This document shows positions 1 through 8,009 of a stretch of DNA of 64,000 bases, piece after piece. Position numbers and translations under genes: made by a program. A model generated the notes under the pieces. It searched no databases. It had not been told where the DNA came from and worked only from the letters and a program-made list of their open reading frames with translations. Origin of the DNA: JAKALD01 sp963817785 (lineage in GTDB: Bacteria > Pseudomonadota > Gammaproteobacteria > Burkholderiales > SG8-39). Location of the stretch: NCBI GenBank assembly GCA_963817785.1, contig CAWFPL010000008.1:1116001-1180000 (forward strand), given 5' to 3'. Position 1 is the first letter of the stretch. Every line of letters begins with the position of its first letter.

Positions 1-59
1 GGGAGCACGCCCTCGATGACGAGCATCAGGGCGAACGCCATGAAAAACGTCGTGCCCAT
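1..59 (-). CDS. DUF2065 family small membrane protein, 3' part cut by window edge
   Basis: Only the first 19 residues are inside the window, starting at the ATG at 59. They read as a short polar start followed by a hydrophobic stretch (FFMAFALMLVIEGVLP), matching the N-terminus of the small DUF2065 (YjeT-like) inner-membrane proteins. These usually follow hflC in Betaproteobacteria and have no known biochemical role. The start lies 3 nt after the hflC stop, so the gene is almost certainly cotranscribed with hflK-hflC. The identity rests on this short N-terminus plus synteny. Confidence 0.7.
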   Translation of the reverse strand, partial: MGTTFFMAFALMLVIEGVL

Positions 60-62
60 CGC

Positions 63-953
63 TCATTTTCTTGCGGCCGACCGCCGGCCGGAAGCGTCCT
101 GGAGGTACTTGAAGAACTCCGAGTTCGGCTCGAGAAGCAGCAGGTCATTCCTGCCGCTGAACGCCTTCCGGTAGGCCTCCATGCTGCGGTAGAAGGCGTA
201 GAACTCCGGATTTTTCGAGAACGCCTGGGCGTAGATCACCGACGCCTTGGCGTCGCCTTCGCCCTTGATGCGCTGCGCGTCGCGGTAGGCCTCGGCGATG
301 ATCACCTCACGCTGCCGGTCGGCGTCGGCGCGGATGCGCTCGGCCTCCGCCGCGCCGGTCGAGCGCAGCTCGTTGGCGACGCGCTTGCGCTCGGCTTCCA
401 TGCGGCGATACACCGATGCGCTGACCTCCTTCGGCAGGTCGACGCGCTTCAGGCGCACGTCCACGATCTCGACGCCGATGCGCCGCAGGTCCAGGTCCGC
501 TTTCTTCTGCACGTTCGCCATGATCTCGTCGCGTTGGCCGGAGACCACGTCATGCACCGTGCGGCGGCCGAACTCGGCCTGCAGCGCGTCCGAGATGGTC
601 TGCCGCAAGCGGGTCACCGCAAGAAACTCGTCGCCCCGGACCGACCTGAAGTAATCGAGCACGTTGTCGATGCGCCAGATCACGTACGAATCGACCAGCA
701 CCGGCTTCTTCTCGGCGGTAATGAAGCGCAGCGGCTCGGGATCGTCGTAGCTGCGGTTGCGCACGTCGAACTTGCGCACGTTCTGGATCAGCGGCCACTT
801 GAAGTGCAGCCCGGGCTGGGTGACGACCTCCTTGACCTCGCCGAGCTGGAACACGATCGCGTTCTGCGTCTGACTGACGGTGAACAGCGAGCCGCTGGCG
901 ATCAGCGCCACCGCAAACAGCGCCGCGACGATCGGGCCGATCGACCTCATCAT
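63..953 (-). CDS. hflC: HflC, FtsH protease modulator (SPFH/prohibitin family)
   Basis: 296 residues. A single N-terminal membrane anchor (about residues 8-26) is followed by a periplasmic SPFH/band 7 domain and a charged coiled-coil region (about 180-245), as in HflC. In E. coli HflC and HflK assemble around the FtsH protease and restrain its degradation of membrane proteins. The start ATG at 953 overlaps the hflK stop (ATGA), so translation is probably coupled. A second ATG follows directly and could serve instead. Length and context are normal. Confidence 0.95.
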   Translation of the reverse strand: MMRSIGPIVAALFAVALIASGSLFTVSQTQNAIVFQLGEVKEVVTQPGLHFKWPLIQNVRKFDVRNRSYDDPEPLRFITAEKKPVLVDSYVIWRIDNVLDYFRSVRGDEFLAVTRLRQTISDALQAEFGRRTVHDVVSGQRDEIMANVQKKADLDLRRIGVEIVDVRLKRVDLPKEVSASVYRRMEAERKRVANELRSTGAAEAERIRADADRQREVIIAEAYRDAQRIKGEGDAKASVIYAQAFSKNPEFYAFYRSMEAYRKAFSGRNDLLLLEPNSEFFKYLQDASGRRSAARK

Positions 954-2179
954 GGGCGGTCCTCCCGCCCGCGGCTGCGGAACGCATCGGGCGAGCGCAG
1001 AGCGGAGTCATCCGGCAAAGTCGGCGCGGCCGGCACGGACGACCCTCCGGCCTGCGCGGAGGGCGTTTGCGGCGCGGAACCAGGCTCGGGCAGCGGCACG
1101 GCGCCCTTGTTCTGCAGCAGCTTGTCGAGCGGCAGATAGAGCATGTTGCCGCTGCCCTTGTAGTCCATCATGATCTTGGCGTTCGAGGACAGCACCTGCT
1201 GGATCGTGTCGAGGTAAATGCGCTCGCGCGTGACCGCCGGCGCCTTGGCGTAGGCGGCCAGCACCTCTTCGAAGCGCGCGGCGTCGCCCTGGGCGTTGGC
1301 GACCACCTTCTGCTCGTATCCCTGGGCCTCCTGCAGCAGGCGCGCCGACGTGCCGCGCGCCCTGGGGACGACGTTGTTCGCGTACGCCTCGCCCTCGTTC
1401 TTCTGGCGCTCGCGGTCCTGGCCCGCCTTGACCGCGTCGTCGAACGCGGCCTGCACCTGTTCGGGCGGCTGCGCCGCCTGGATCGTGACCTGGCTCACCT
1501 CGATGCCGGTCTTGTAGTGGTTGAGAATCTGCTGCATGAGCTGGCGTGCCTTGATCGCGATCTCCTCGCGCGACTCGTACAGGATCGCGTCCATCTTGCT
1601 CTTGCCGATCACCTCGCGCATCGCCGTCTCGGCGACTTCCTTCGCGATCTCGTTCGGGTGCTGATTGTTGAACAGGTACGCCTTGGAATCATCCACGATG
1701 TACTGCACCGCGAACTCCAGATCGACGATGTTCTCGTCGTCGGTCAGCATCAGCGATTCCTTGAGCACCTTGTTGCTGACGTTGTTGCGGTAGCCGATCT
1801 CGATGGTGCGCACCTGCGCGAGGTTCACAATCTCGGTCGACTCGATCGGCCAGGGGAACCGCCAATGCAGGCCGGGGCCGGTCGTGTCGCTGTACTTGCC
1901 GAACGTGAGCACCACCCCGCGCTGGCCTTCGATCACGATGTAAAAGCCGCTCGCCAGCCACACCGCGAGGATCACGCCGATCAGCAGCGCGAGCCCGCCG
2001 CCGAAGCGCGCCGCCGAAGGCGGCCGCGGCGGCTCTTCCCCGCCACCGCCGCGCCGGCGGCCGAAGAGGTCGTTCAGGCGGCGGTTGAAGCTGCGCCAGA
2101 GCTCATCGAGGTCGGGAGGGCCCTGGTTCGGGCCGCGCGGGCCGCCTGGCCGTCCCCAGTTCGGATCGTTCAACGCCAT
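950..2179 (-). CDS. hflK: HflK, FtsH protease modulator (SPFH/prohibitin family)
   Basis: 409 residues. It has a Gly/Pro/Arg-rich cytoplasmic N-terminus (1-58), one membrane segment (about 60-80), an SPFH domain beginning with the typical IVIEGQRGVVL stretch, a coiled-coil region and a low-complexity Pro/Ser/Ala tail (about 365-409). HflK partners with HflC in the FtsH holocomplex. It follows hflX by 73 nt on the same strand and overlaps hflC by 4 nt. The extended Gly-rich N-terminus is normal for the family. Confidence 0.95.
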   Translation of the reverse strand: MALNDPNWGRPGGPRGPNQGPPDLDELWRSFNRRLNDLFGRRRGGGGEEPPRPPSAARFGGGLALLIGVILAVWLASGFYIVIEGQRGVVLTFGKYSDTTGPGLHWRFPWPIESTEIVNLAQVRTIEIGYRNNVSNKVLKESLMLTDDENIVDLEFAVQYIVDDSKAYLFNNQHPNEIAKEVAETAMREVIGKSKMDAILYESREEIAIKARQLMQQILNHYKTGIEVSQVTIQAAQPPEQVQAAFDDAVKAGQDRERQKNEGEAYANNVVPRARGTSARLLQEAQGYEQKVVANAQGDAARFEEVLAAYAKAPAVTRERIYLDTIQQVLSSNAKIMMDYKGSGNMLYLPLDKLLQNKGAVPLPEPGSAPQTPSAQAGGSSVPAAPTLPDDSALRSPDAFRSRGREDRP

Positions 2180-2252
2180 GGTAAGAAGGGTCCGTGAAGG
2201 CAGGCCCGGCGCAAAGCCGCGCCCGTCTCGTTACGGTCAAAAGAATCCAGGG

Positions 2253-3398
2253 TCACAGGGAAAGGGTCTCGACGGCGGCCGCTTCGCGTGCCTGCGAGCG
2301 CGCCCGGTTCGCCTCGGCGATCGCACCGCGCAGCGCGTCGAGTCCCGCGCCGGTTCGCGCGCTCACGCAAACACGGCAAATCTTACCATACTCGTCTCGG
2401 TCGACCCCGGGCGCGAGACCCGACAGGTCGATCTTGTTCCAGACCAGGATCTGCGGTGCGCCCACGGCGCCGATCTCGGCGAGCACCTTGTTCACGTCCT
2501 CGATCTGCTGCTCGCGACCCGGCGCGGCGCTGTCGACCACGTGAAGCAGCAGGTCCGCATGCACGGTCTCTTCCAACGTGGCGCGAAACGCGGCCACCAG
2601 CGTGTGCGGCAGGTCGTGGATGAAGCCGACGGTGTCGGAGACGACGACCGTGCCCGCCTCCGCCAGGTACACGCGCCGGGTGGTGGTGTCGAGTGTGGCG
2701 AACAGCCGGTCGGCCGCGGACGCCTTGGCGTGCGTGAGCGCGTTGAACAGCGAGGACTTGCCGGCGTTCGTATAGCCGACCAGCGACACCGAGAGCACCT
2801 CCCGGCGCGCCCGCCCGCGACGCTGCACCTCGCGCCGCTGGCGCAGCTGCTCGAGCTTGCGACGCAGCACGCGCGTGCGTTGCGCGATCATGCGCCGGTC
2901 GAGCTCGATCTGCTTTTCCCCGGGACCGCCGGTCTTGCCGAGCCCGCCGCGCTGGCGCTCGAGGTGCGTCCAGCCGCGCACCAGGCGCGTGGCCAGGTGC
3001 TCCAGCCGGGCGAGCTCGACCTGCAGCTTGCCCTCGCTGGTCTGCGCGCGCTGCGCGAAAATCTCCAGGATCAGGCTGGTGCGGTCCAGCACGCGGCGCT
3101 CGAGCGCGCGCTCGAGGTTGCGCTGCTGGGCGGGCGAAAGATCGTGATTGAACACGACGCAGGCGGCGTTCAATGCCGCCACCGCCCGGCCGATCTCCTC
3201 GACTTTGCCGGAGCCGGCGAACAGCTTGGGGTCGGGGCGGTCGCGCTTGCCCTTCACCAGGCGGTGGCGGGTCAGTCCGGCGCTCTCGGCCAACCGCGCC
3301 AGTTCTTCTGCGCCGGCTTCGAAGCCGGCATCGCCGAAATCGAGGCAGACGAGGACGGCCGCCCGAGGGTCGGGGGTGACTGCGGGGAGCTCGAGCAA
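2253..3398 (-). CDS. hflX: HflX, ribosome-associated GTPase
   Basis: 381 residues. The N-terminal HflX domain has the G-G-L-G-K-T-G-G-P-G-E loop near residue 150. The G domain shows G1 (GYTNAGKSS), G3 (DTVGF) and G4 (NKID). In E. coli HflX binds the large ribosomal subunit and splits stalled ribosomes under heat stress. It lies 31 nt after hfq on the same strand. The assigned start is a TTG without a clear ribosome binding site, and the frame stays open back into hfq, so the exact N-terminus is uncertain. Confidence 0.93.
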   Translation of the reverse strand: MLELPAVTPDPRAAVLVCLDFGDAGFEAGAEELARLAESAGLTRHRLVKGKRDRPDPKLFAGSGKVEEIGRAVAALNAACVVFNHDLSPAQQRNLERALERRVLDRTSLILEIFAQRAQTSEGKLQVELARLEHLATRLVRGWTHLERQRGGLGKTGGPGEKQIELDRRMIAQRTRVLRRKLEQLRQRREVQRRGRARREVLSVSLVGYTNAGKSSLFNALTHAKASAADRLFATLDTTTRRVYLAEAGTVVVSDTVGFIHDLPHTLVAAFRATLEETVHADLLLHVVDSAAPGREQQIEDVNKVLAEIGAVGAPQILVWNKIDLSGLAPGVDRDEYGKICRVCVSARTGAGLDALRGAIAEANRARSQAREAAAVETLSL

Positions 3399-3429
3399 GC
3401 GCGTCGGTGCGTGTTCGGGTCGCGAGGCC

Positions 3430-3669
3430 CTAGGTTTCGGACCCGTGCTCGAGGCTGAGATTGACCGCCCGCGCCGGCACCACGGTCGAGATCGCGTGCT
3501 TGTACACCATCTGCGTCACCGAGTTGCGCAACAGCACCACGTACTGGTCGAACGACTCGATCTGGCCCTGCAGCTTGATGCCGTTCACCAGATAGATGGA
3601 CACCGGTACGTGCTCCTTGCGCAGGGTGTTCAGGAACGGGTCTTGTAGGAGCTGCCCTTTGCTGCTCAT
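3430..3669 (-). CDS. hfq: RNA chaperone Hfq
   Basis: 79 residues, the normal length. The Sm1 motif (around residues 20-45, with VNGIKLQGQIESFD) and the Sm2 motif (YKHAISTVVP) are both clear. Hfq forms a hexameric ring that pairs small regulatory RNAs with mRNAs. The start ATG at 3669 is preceded by a GAGG about 6 nt upstream. It heads the hfq-hflX-hflK-hflC-DUF2065 cluster. Here the upstream neighbour is aroC rather than the GTPase gene der often found in related genomes. Confidence 0.97.
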   Translation of the reverse strand: MSSKGQLLQDPFLNTLRKEHVPVSIYLVNGIKLQGQIESFDQYVVLLRNSVTQMVYKHAISTVVPARAVNLSLEHGSET

Positions 3670-3747
3670 GTGATGCCTCGCGCGGGAGTGGTTGAAGCGA
3701 TACTCTAATTGATTCTGTTGGGGTTTTCTAGCATCGCGGCGACCGCG

Positions 3748-4848
3748 TCAGCGCCCTCGCGAACCGACCGGCGGGGTCGGCGGGGCGACGTCGCCGCATT
3801 GGGCGCGATGGCGCAAAGCGTGATCCATCAGCACGCAGGCGAGCATGGCCTCGGCGATGGGCGTGGCCCGAATCCCCACGCAGGGATCATGCCGGCCGGT
3901 GGTCGCCACGCTGACCGGCTCGCCCAGGGTATTGATCGTGCGGCGCGGCAGACGGATGCTGGAGGTCGGCTTGAGCGCGATCGAGACCGTGACCGGCTGG
4001 CCGGTCGAGATGCCGCCCAGCACGCCGCCGTTATTGTTGGACACGAATCCTTCCGGCGTCATTTCGTCGCCGTGCTCGCTGCCCTTTTGCTCCACCGCAG
4101 CGAACCCTGCGCCGATTTCCACGCCTTTCACTGCGTTGATCGACATCATGGCCCAGGCGATGTCGGCGTCGAGCCGCCCGTACACCGGCTCGCCCCAGCC
4201 CACCGGAACGTTCTCGGCGACCACGTCGACGCGCGCGCCGCACGAGTCGCCGCACTTGCGCAGCTCGTCCAGGTAGGCTTCGAGTTCCGGCACCGCATCG
4301 GCGTCCGGGGCGAAGAAGGCGTTGTCGTGCACCGCCTCCCAGCCGCGAAAGCGGACCTTCTTCGGGCCGAGCTGCGCGAGGTAGCCCCGGACTGCCACGC
4401 CGTGCCGCTCGGCCAGCCACTTCTTCGCGATCGCGCCGGCGGCGACGCGCACCAGCGTCTCGCGTGCCGAGGCGCGCCCGCCGCCGCGCGGGTCGCGCAG
4501 CCCGTACTTCTGCCAATAGGTATAGTCGGCGTGGCCCGGGCGGAACTTGTCCGCGATCTCGTTGTAGTCCTTGGAGCGTGCGTCCTCGTTGCGCACCAGG
4601 AAGCCGATCGCGGTGCCGGTGGTCCTGCCCTGATAGACCCCCGACAGGATCTCGACCGAGTCGCTCTCGCGCCGCTGCGTCACGTGTCGCGAGCTGCCGG
4701 GCTTGCGCCGGTCGAGCTCGCGCTGCATATCGGCCGCCGACAGCTCGAGGCCGGGAGGGCAGCCGTCGACTACGCCGCCATACGCCGGGCCGTGCGATTC
4801 GCCGAACGAGGTCACGCAAAACAGCGTGCCGAAGGAGTTGCCGGACAT
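3748..4848 (-). CDS. aroC: Chorismate synthase
   Basis: 366 residues, full length. AroC converts 5-enolpyruvylshikimate-3-phosphate to chorismate with reduced FMN, the last common step to aromatic amino acids. Family signatures present include the N-terminal FGESHG, the RTTGTAIGFLVRNED segment near 95-110, the GRASARETL region near 130 and the C-terminal RHDPCVGIRA segment. There is no Shine-Dalgarno. A weak TAAGCT hexamer lies 7 nt before the ATG, a layout seen repeatedly in this window and suggestive of a leaderless message. Confidence 0.97.
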   Translation of the reverse strand: MSGNSFGTLFCVTSFGESHGPAYGGVVDGCPPGLELSAADMQRELDRRKPGSSRHVTQRRESDSVEILSGVYQGRTTGTAIGFLVRNEDARSKDYNEIADKFRPGHADYTYWQKYGLRDPRGGGRASARETLVRVAAGAIAKKWLAERHGVAVRGYLAQLGPKKVRFRGWEAVHDNAFFAPDADAVPELEAYLDELRKCGDSCGARVDVVAENVPVGWGEPVYGRLDADIAWAMMSINAVKGVEIGAGFAAVEQKGSEHGDEMTPEGFVSNNNGGVLGGISTGQPVTVSIALKPTSSIRLPRRTINTLGEPVSVATTGRHDPCVGIRATPIAEAMLACVLMDHALRHRAQCGDVAPPTPPVGSRGR

Positions 4849-4932
4849 GCGGGAAAGCTTAGCACAGGCATCTTCGCGTTCGCGCCCGCCCGCACGAGCG
4901 CACGCGCGCGCCTCGCACGAGAGCGCACGCGC

Positions 4933-5367
4933 TCAGGCCGGCCAGCTCTTGATGTAGCCCTTGAGCATCCTGTTCTCGAAATCCTGCTCCTCGAGCACGG
5001 CCTTGGCGACGTCGCGGAACGAAATGACGCCGAGCAGCTTGCCCTCCTGCAGCACCGGCAGGTAGCGGGCACCGGTCTCCAGCATCGTGCGGCGCAGGTC
5101 GTTGACCTCCATGTCCGGGGTCGCGGTCACGGGGTCGTGCACCAGGATATCGCCGACTTTGAGCTCGCCGAGCGCCCCGCCGCGCTGCGCCAGCGCGAGC
5201 AGGATCTCGCGGAACGTCAGCACACCGAGCATGCGGCCCTGGTCGGTGACCACCAGCGAGCCGAGGTTCTCCTGCGCCATGGTCCTGACCGCGTCCACCG
5301 CGCGGCCGGAGGGATCGATGGTCAGCAGCCGGTTGCCCTTGACGCGCAGGATCTCTTTGACTTGCAT
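4933..5367 (-). CDS. CBS-domain pair protein
   Basis: 144 residues made almost entirely of two CBS domains (about 8-60 and 75-130) that together form one Bateman module. Such modules bind adenine nucleotides and act as energy sensors or regulators. No catalytic or DNA-binding domain is fused to it. It sits alone between aroC and a small conserved gene. In related bacteria such stand-alone pairs often belong to stress or low-oxygen regulons, but no FNR-type box is visible upstream of this one. Confidence 0.85.
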   Translation of the reverse strand: MQVKEILRVKGNRLLTIDPSGRAVDAVRTMAQENLGSLVVTDQGRMLGVLTFREILLALAQRGGALGELKVGDILVHDPVTATPDMEVNDLRRTMLETGARYLPVLQEGKLLGVISFRDVAKAVLEEQDFENRMLKGYIKSWPA

Positions 5368-5478
5368 GCGCAGCCCTCCCCTCTCCGACCCTCCGCTTGC
5401 ATCCTAGTCCAAACTGCCAGGCGCAGAAAGCTGCCGGCGCACCGCGCCACGGGGTCGGGCAGCCCGCCGCCCGTGCGC

Positions 5479-5787
5479 CTAGGCACTGCGCCGCTCGGGA
5501 ATGCGCAGCGCCGCGCGGTGGCGCTCGTCGCAGCGTGGATGCTGCGTGATGAACGTGCGCAGCACGAGCTTCAGCGCCAGCTCGCGCGTGCGATCGCCGC
5601 AGGCGGCCGCGGCGGCGATGTCGTCCCGGATCATCGCCCGGATGTAGAGCTCGCCGTCCGGAGCGTGCACCAGATAGTTGCCCATCTCCGCCGCCGCGAT
5701 TTCCGGGATGTGCTCGTGCTCGGCGATCGCCAGCACCTCCTCCTCGCTGAGGTCGCTCAGGGCGATACAATCTTCCAGGCTCAGCAT
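5479..5787 (-). CDS. Conserved hypothetical protein (102 aa)
   Basis: The frame is open from 5838, but the ATG at 5787 has a GGGGAG ribosome binding site at good spacing and is chosen as start (MLSLEDCIALSDL). The protein is soluble, acidic at the N-terminus, predicted mostly helical, and has a Cys/His-containing C-terminal part (QHPRCDERHR). I recognise no catalytic domain. It is transcribed away from the deleted SDR gene at 5871 across an 83-bp gap. Confidence 0.6.
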   Translation of the reverse strand: MLSLEDCIALSDLSEEEVLAIAEHEHIPEIAAAEMGNYLVHAPDGELYIRAMIRDDIAAAAACGDRTRELALKLVLRTFITQHPRCDERHRAALRIPERRSA

Positions 5788-5870
5788 CGCGGTGCTCCCC
5801 GGCCCCTGCGGGCGCTCGACACCGCCATGGGACTGCAAGCCCCGCAGCCGCCCCTTGATCTAGCGCAAAC

Positions 5871-6116
5871 ATGCCCTCCTCGCCACCCAAGACCGCCCTG
5901 GTGACCGGCGCCGGACAGGGCATCGGCAAAGCGATCGCGCAGCTGCTCGCGCGCCGCGGCTATCGGGTCGCCATCGCCGAGCTCGATGCCGAGGCAGGGC
6001 GCGAAGCACAGTCCGAGCTGGTCGCTTTCCTGCTGTCCGACGCCGCCGGCTTCGTCACCGGCCAGAACTTCGTCGTGGACGGCGGCATGACGCGCAAGAT
6101 GATCTATCTGGACTAG
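5871..6116 (+). pseudogene. Short-chain dehydrogenase with the middle deleted in frame
   Basis: The 81-codon frame starts like a classical SDR: TGAGQGIG cofactor loop at residues 10-17, then the end of beta-2 near IAELDAEAG. At about residue 48 it jumps directly to the SDR C-terminus (VAFLLSDAAGFVTGQNFVVDGGM). About 165 residues normally lie between, including the NNAG motif, the catalytic Ser and the YxxxK pair. An active dehydrogenase is therefore not possible. The frame is intact, so it either decays slowly or a short peptide is made. Its stop overlaps the acetate kinase stop by 4 nt on the opposite strand (CTAG). Confidence 0.85.
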
Positions 6117-7312
6117 CCCCCGGCGGCGCGCGGCAGCCGCCGCAGCAGGTGCAGCGCGATCATCTTTTCCTCGTCGGTCGGGATGACCCAGGCCGAGACC
6201 CGGCTCGACGCGCTCGAGATGCGTGGCCCTCCGCGCGCATTCGCGGGGGCGTCGAGCTCCATGCCGAGCCACGCCGCGTCGCGGCACACCCGTTCGCGGA
6301 TGGCGGCCGCGTGCTCGCCGATCCCCGCGGTGAACACCAGCGCATCCAGGCCGCCGAGCGTGGCCGCGAGCGAGCCGAGCTCGCGCCCGATGCGGTACAC
6401 GTACAGGTCGATTGCGCGCGGCGCGCCCGGCGCATCGCTCGCCAGCAGCGTGCGCATGTCGCTCGCGACGCCCGACACCCCGAGCAGCCCGGAGCGGTGA
6501 TAGAGCAGGTCCTCGATGGCGCGCGCATCCATGCCCTTCTCGTCCATCAGCCACAGCAGCACGCCGGGGTCGAGCGCGCCGCAGCGCGTGCCCATCGGCA
6601 GCCCGTCGAGCGCGGTGAAGCCCATGGTGGTGGCGATGCTGCGCCCCGCGCGCAGCGCGCACATCGAGGCGCCGTTGCCCAGGTGCGCGACCACGGTGCG
6701 TCCGTCGGCGGCGCGCGCGTCGTAATCGCGCAGCACCGAGGCGATGTACTCGTACGACAGGCCGTGGAAGCCGTAGCGGCGTACGCCCTCGCGCACGATC
6801 TCTTCGGGCAGGGCGAACGCCTGCGCGACCTCGCTCTGCGTGCAATGGAACGCGGTGTCGAAGCAGGCCACCTGCGGGAGCTGCGGCGCGCTCGCCATGA
6901 TGCGCCGGATCGGCGCCAGGTTGTGCGGCTGGTGCAGCGGCGCGAGCGGCACCAGCTTCTCGAGCCGGCGCAGCACCCCCTCGTCGACCAGAACCGGGGC
7001 CGCGTACTGCGTGCCGCCGTGCACCACGCGATGACCGACTCCCGCCAGGCGCCGCCCCGCGAGATGCCCGCCCAGCCAGTCGAGCAGGAGCTCGGTGGCC
7101 GCGTCGTGCGTGAGCGGCGCGCTCCAGCGCCGCTCGTCGAGCGCGCCGCCGCCGGCCGCGTGGGCGGCGAAGTGCGGCGTACCCTGCAGCTCCTCGATCT
7201 GACCGTGCAGTTCGAGCCGCGGAACCGCGCCGGGCACATCGAACAGCGCGAACTTGATGCTCGAGGAGCCGGCGTTGAGAACCAGCAGCGCGTCGCTCAC
7301 CGGGACGCCCAT
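6113..7312 (-). CDS. ackA: Acetate kinase
   Basis: 399 residues, full length. It catalyses acetyl phosphate + ADP to acetate + ATP. Conserved parts are the N-terminal LVLNAGSSSIKF, the GHRVVHGG region near 95, CFDTAFH near 145, YGFHGLSYEY near 175, HLGNGAS near 205 and the C-terminal FTAGIGEH. No phosphotransacetylase gene is adjacent: the upstream neighbour is a divergent GNAT gene and the downstream one the remnant SDR. The acetyl-phosphate source must lie elsewhere, for example Pta or phosphoketolase. Confidence 0.95.
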   Translation of the reverse strand: MGVPVSDALLVLNAGSSSIKFALFDVPGAVPRLELHGQIEELQGTPHFAAHAAGGGALDERRWSAPLTHDAATELLLDWLGGHLAGRRLAGVGHRVVHGGTQYAAPVLVDEGVLRRLEKLVPLAPLHQPHNLAPIRRIMASAPQLPQVACFDTAFHCTQSEVAQAFALPEEIVREGVRRYGFHGLSYEYIASVLRDYDARAADGRTVVAHLGNGASMCALRAGRSIATTMGFTALDGLPMGTRCGALDPGVLLWLMDEKGMDARAIEDLLYHRSGLLGVSGVASDMRTLLASDAPGAPRAIDLYVYRIGRELGSLAATLGGLDALVFTAGIGEHAAAIRERVCRDAAWLGMELDAPANARGGPRISSASSRVSAWVIPTDEEKMIALHLLRRLPRAAGG

Positions 7313-7489
7313 CGCGCTGCGCCGCGCGCTTGCGCGCCCGGGGTCGGCGGTGCGTGGCGGGAAGTGCTTGCTCGCATGCGGTGCATTCTAGCCGCGAGCG
7401 CCGCCGGCTGAGCGCGCCAGTCAGGGGAAACGTCAGGTAGGTTCGCGCCGCGCGCAAAGCGCACGCGCGATCGTGGCACAATTGCGCAC

Positions 7490-8002
7490 GTGACCTCCCG
7501 CGCCATGACCATCCGCCTGGCCGAATTGCGCGACGCGCAAGCGATCGGCGTCATGTCGCGCGACCTGATCGAGTCGGGATTGGGCTGGAAGTACGACGCC
7601 GAGCGCATTCTGCGCGCCATGCGGCAGCGCGAGACCGTGGTGCTGGTCGCCTGCGAGCGCGGCCTGATCGTGGGCTTCGCGGTCATGGAGTACGGCGACG
7701 AGCGTGCCCACCTGGTGCTGCTCGCCGTACGTCCTGCGCACCGGCGGCGCGGCATCGGTCGCGGTCTGCTGGAATGGCTGATCGAGTCGGCGCGCACCGC
7801 GGGCATGGAGAGCGTGCACCTCGAGCTGCGCGCCGGCAACGAGGCCGCGCGTGGCTTCTACCGCGCGCTCGGCTTTTCCGAGACGCTGCTGGTGCCGGGC
7901 TATTACCGCGGCCGCGAGGCGGCGCTGCGCATGCTGCGCCTGTTGCGCGCGCCCGGAGCCGCGCCGTTCACCTGGCGCCCGCCCGCGCTCGATCAGAGCT
8001 GA
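7490..8002 (+). CDS. GNAT family N-acetyltransferase (RimI-like)
   Basis: 170 residues from the GTG at 7490, or 165 from the ATG at 7505. The acetyl-CoA binding motif A is clear (VRPAHRRRGIGRGLLEWL, about 84-101), followed by motif B with N-E-A-A-R-G-F-Y, as in RimI-type enzymes. The substrate is unknown. No ribosome binding site precedes the GTG, but a CACAAT hexamer ends 7 nt before it, compatible with a leaderless mRNA starting at this codon. The CoA-transferase gene follows after 7 nt. Confidence 0.85.
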   Translation: MTSRAMTIRLAELRDAQAIGVMSRDLIESGLGWKYDAERILRAMRQRETVVLVACERGLIVGFAVMEYGDERAHLVLLAVRPAHRRRGIGRGLLEWLIESARTAGMESVHLELRAGNEAARGFYRALGFSETLLVPGYYRGREAALRMLRLLRAPGAAPFTWRPPALDQS

Positions 8003-8009
8003 GCCGGCC

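Noticed and set aside
2085..3458. A 457-codon plus-strand frame opposite hflX
   Set aside because: Antisense to a gene with complete GTPase motifs. No domain and no ribosome binding site.
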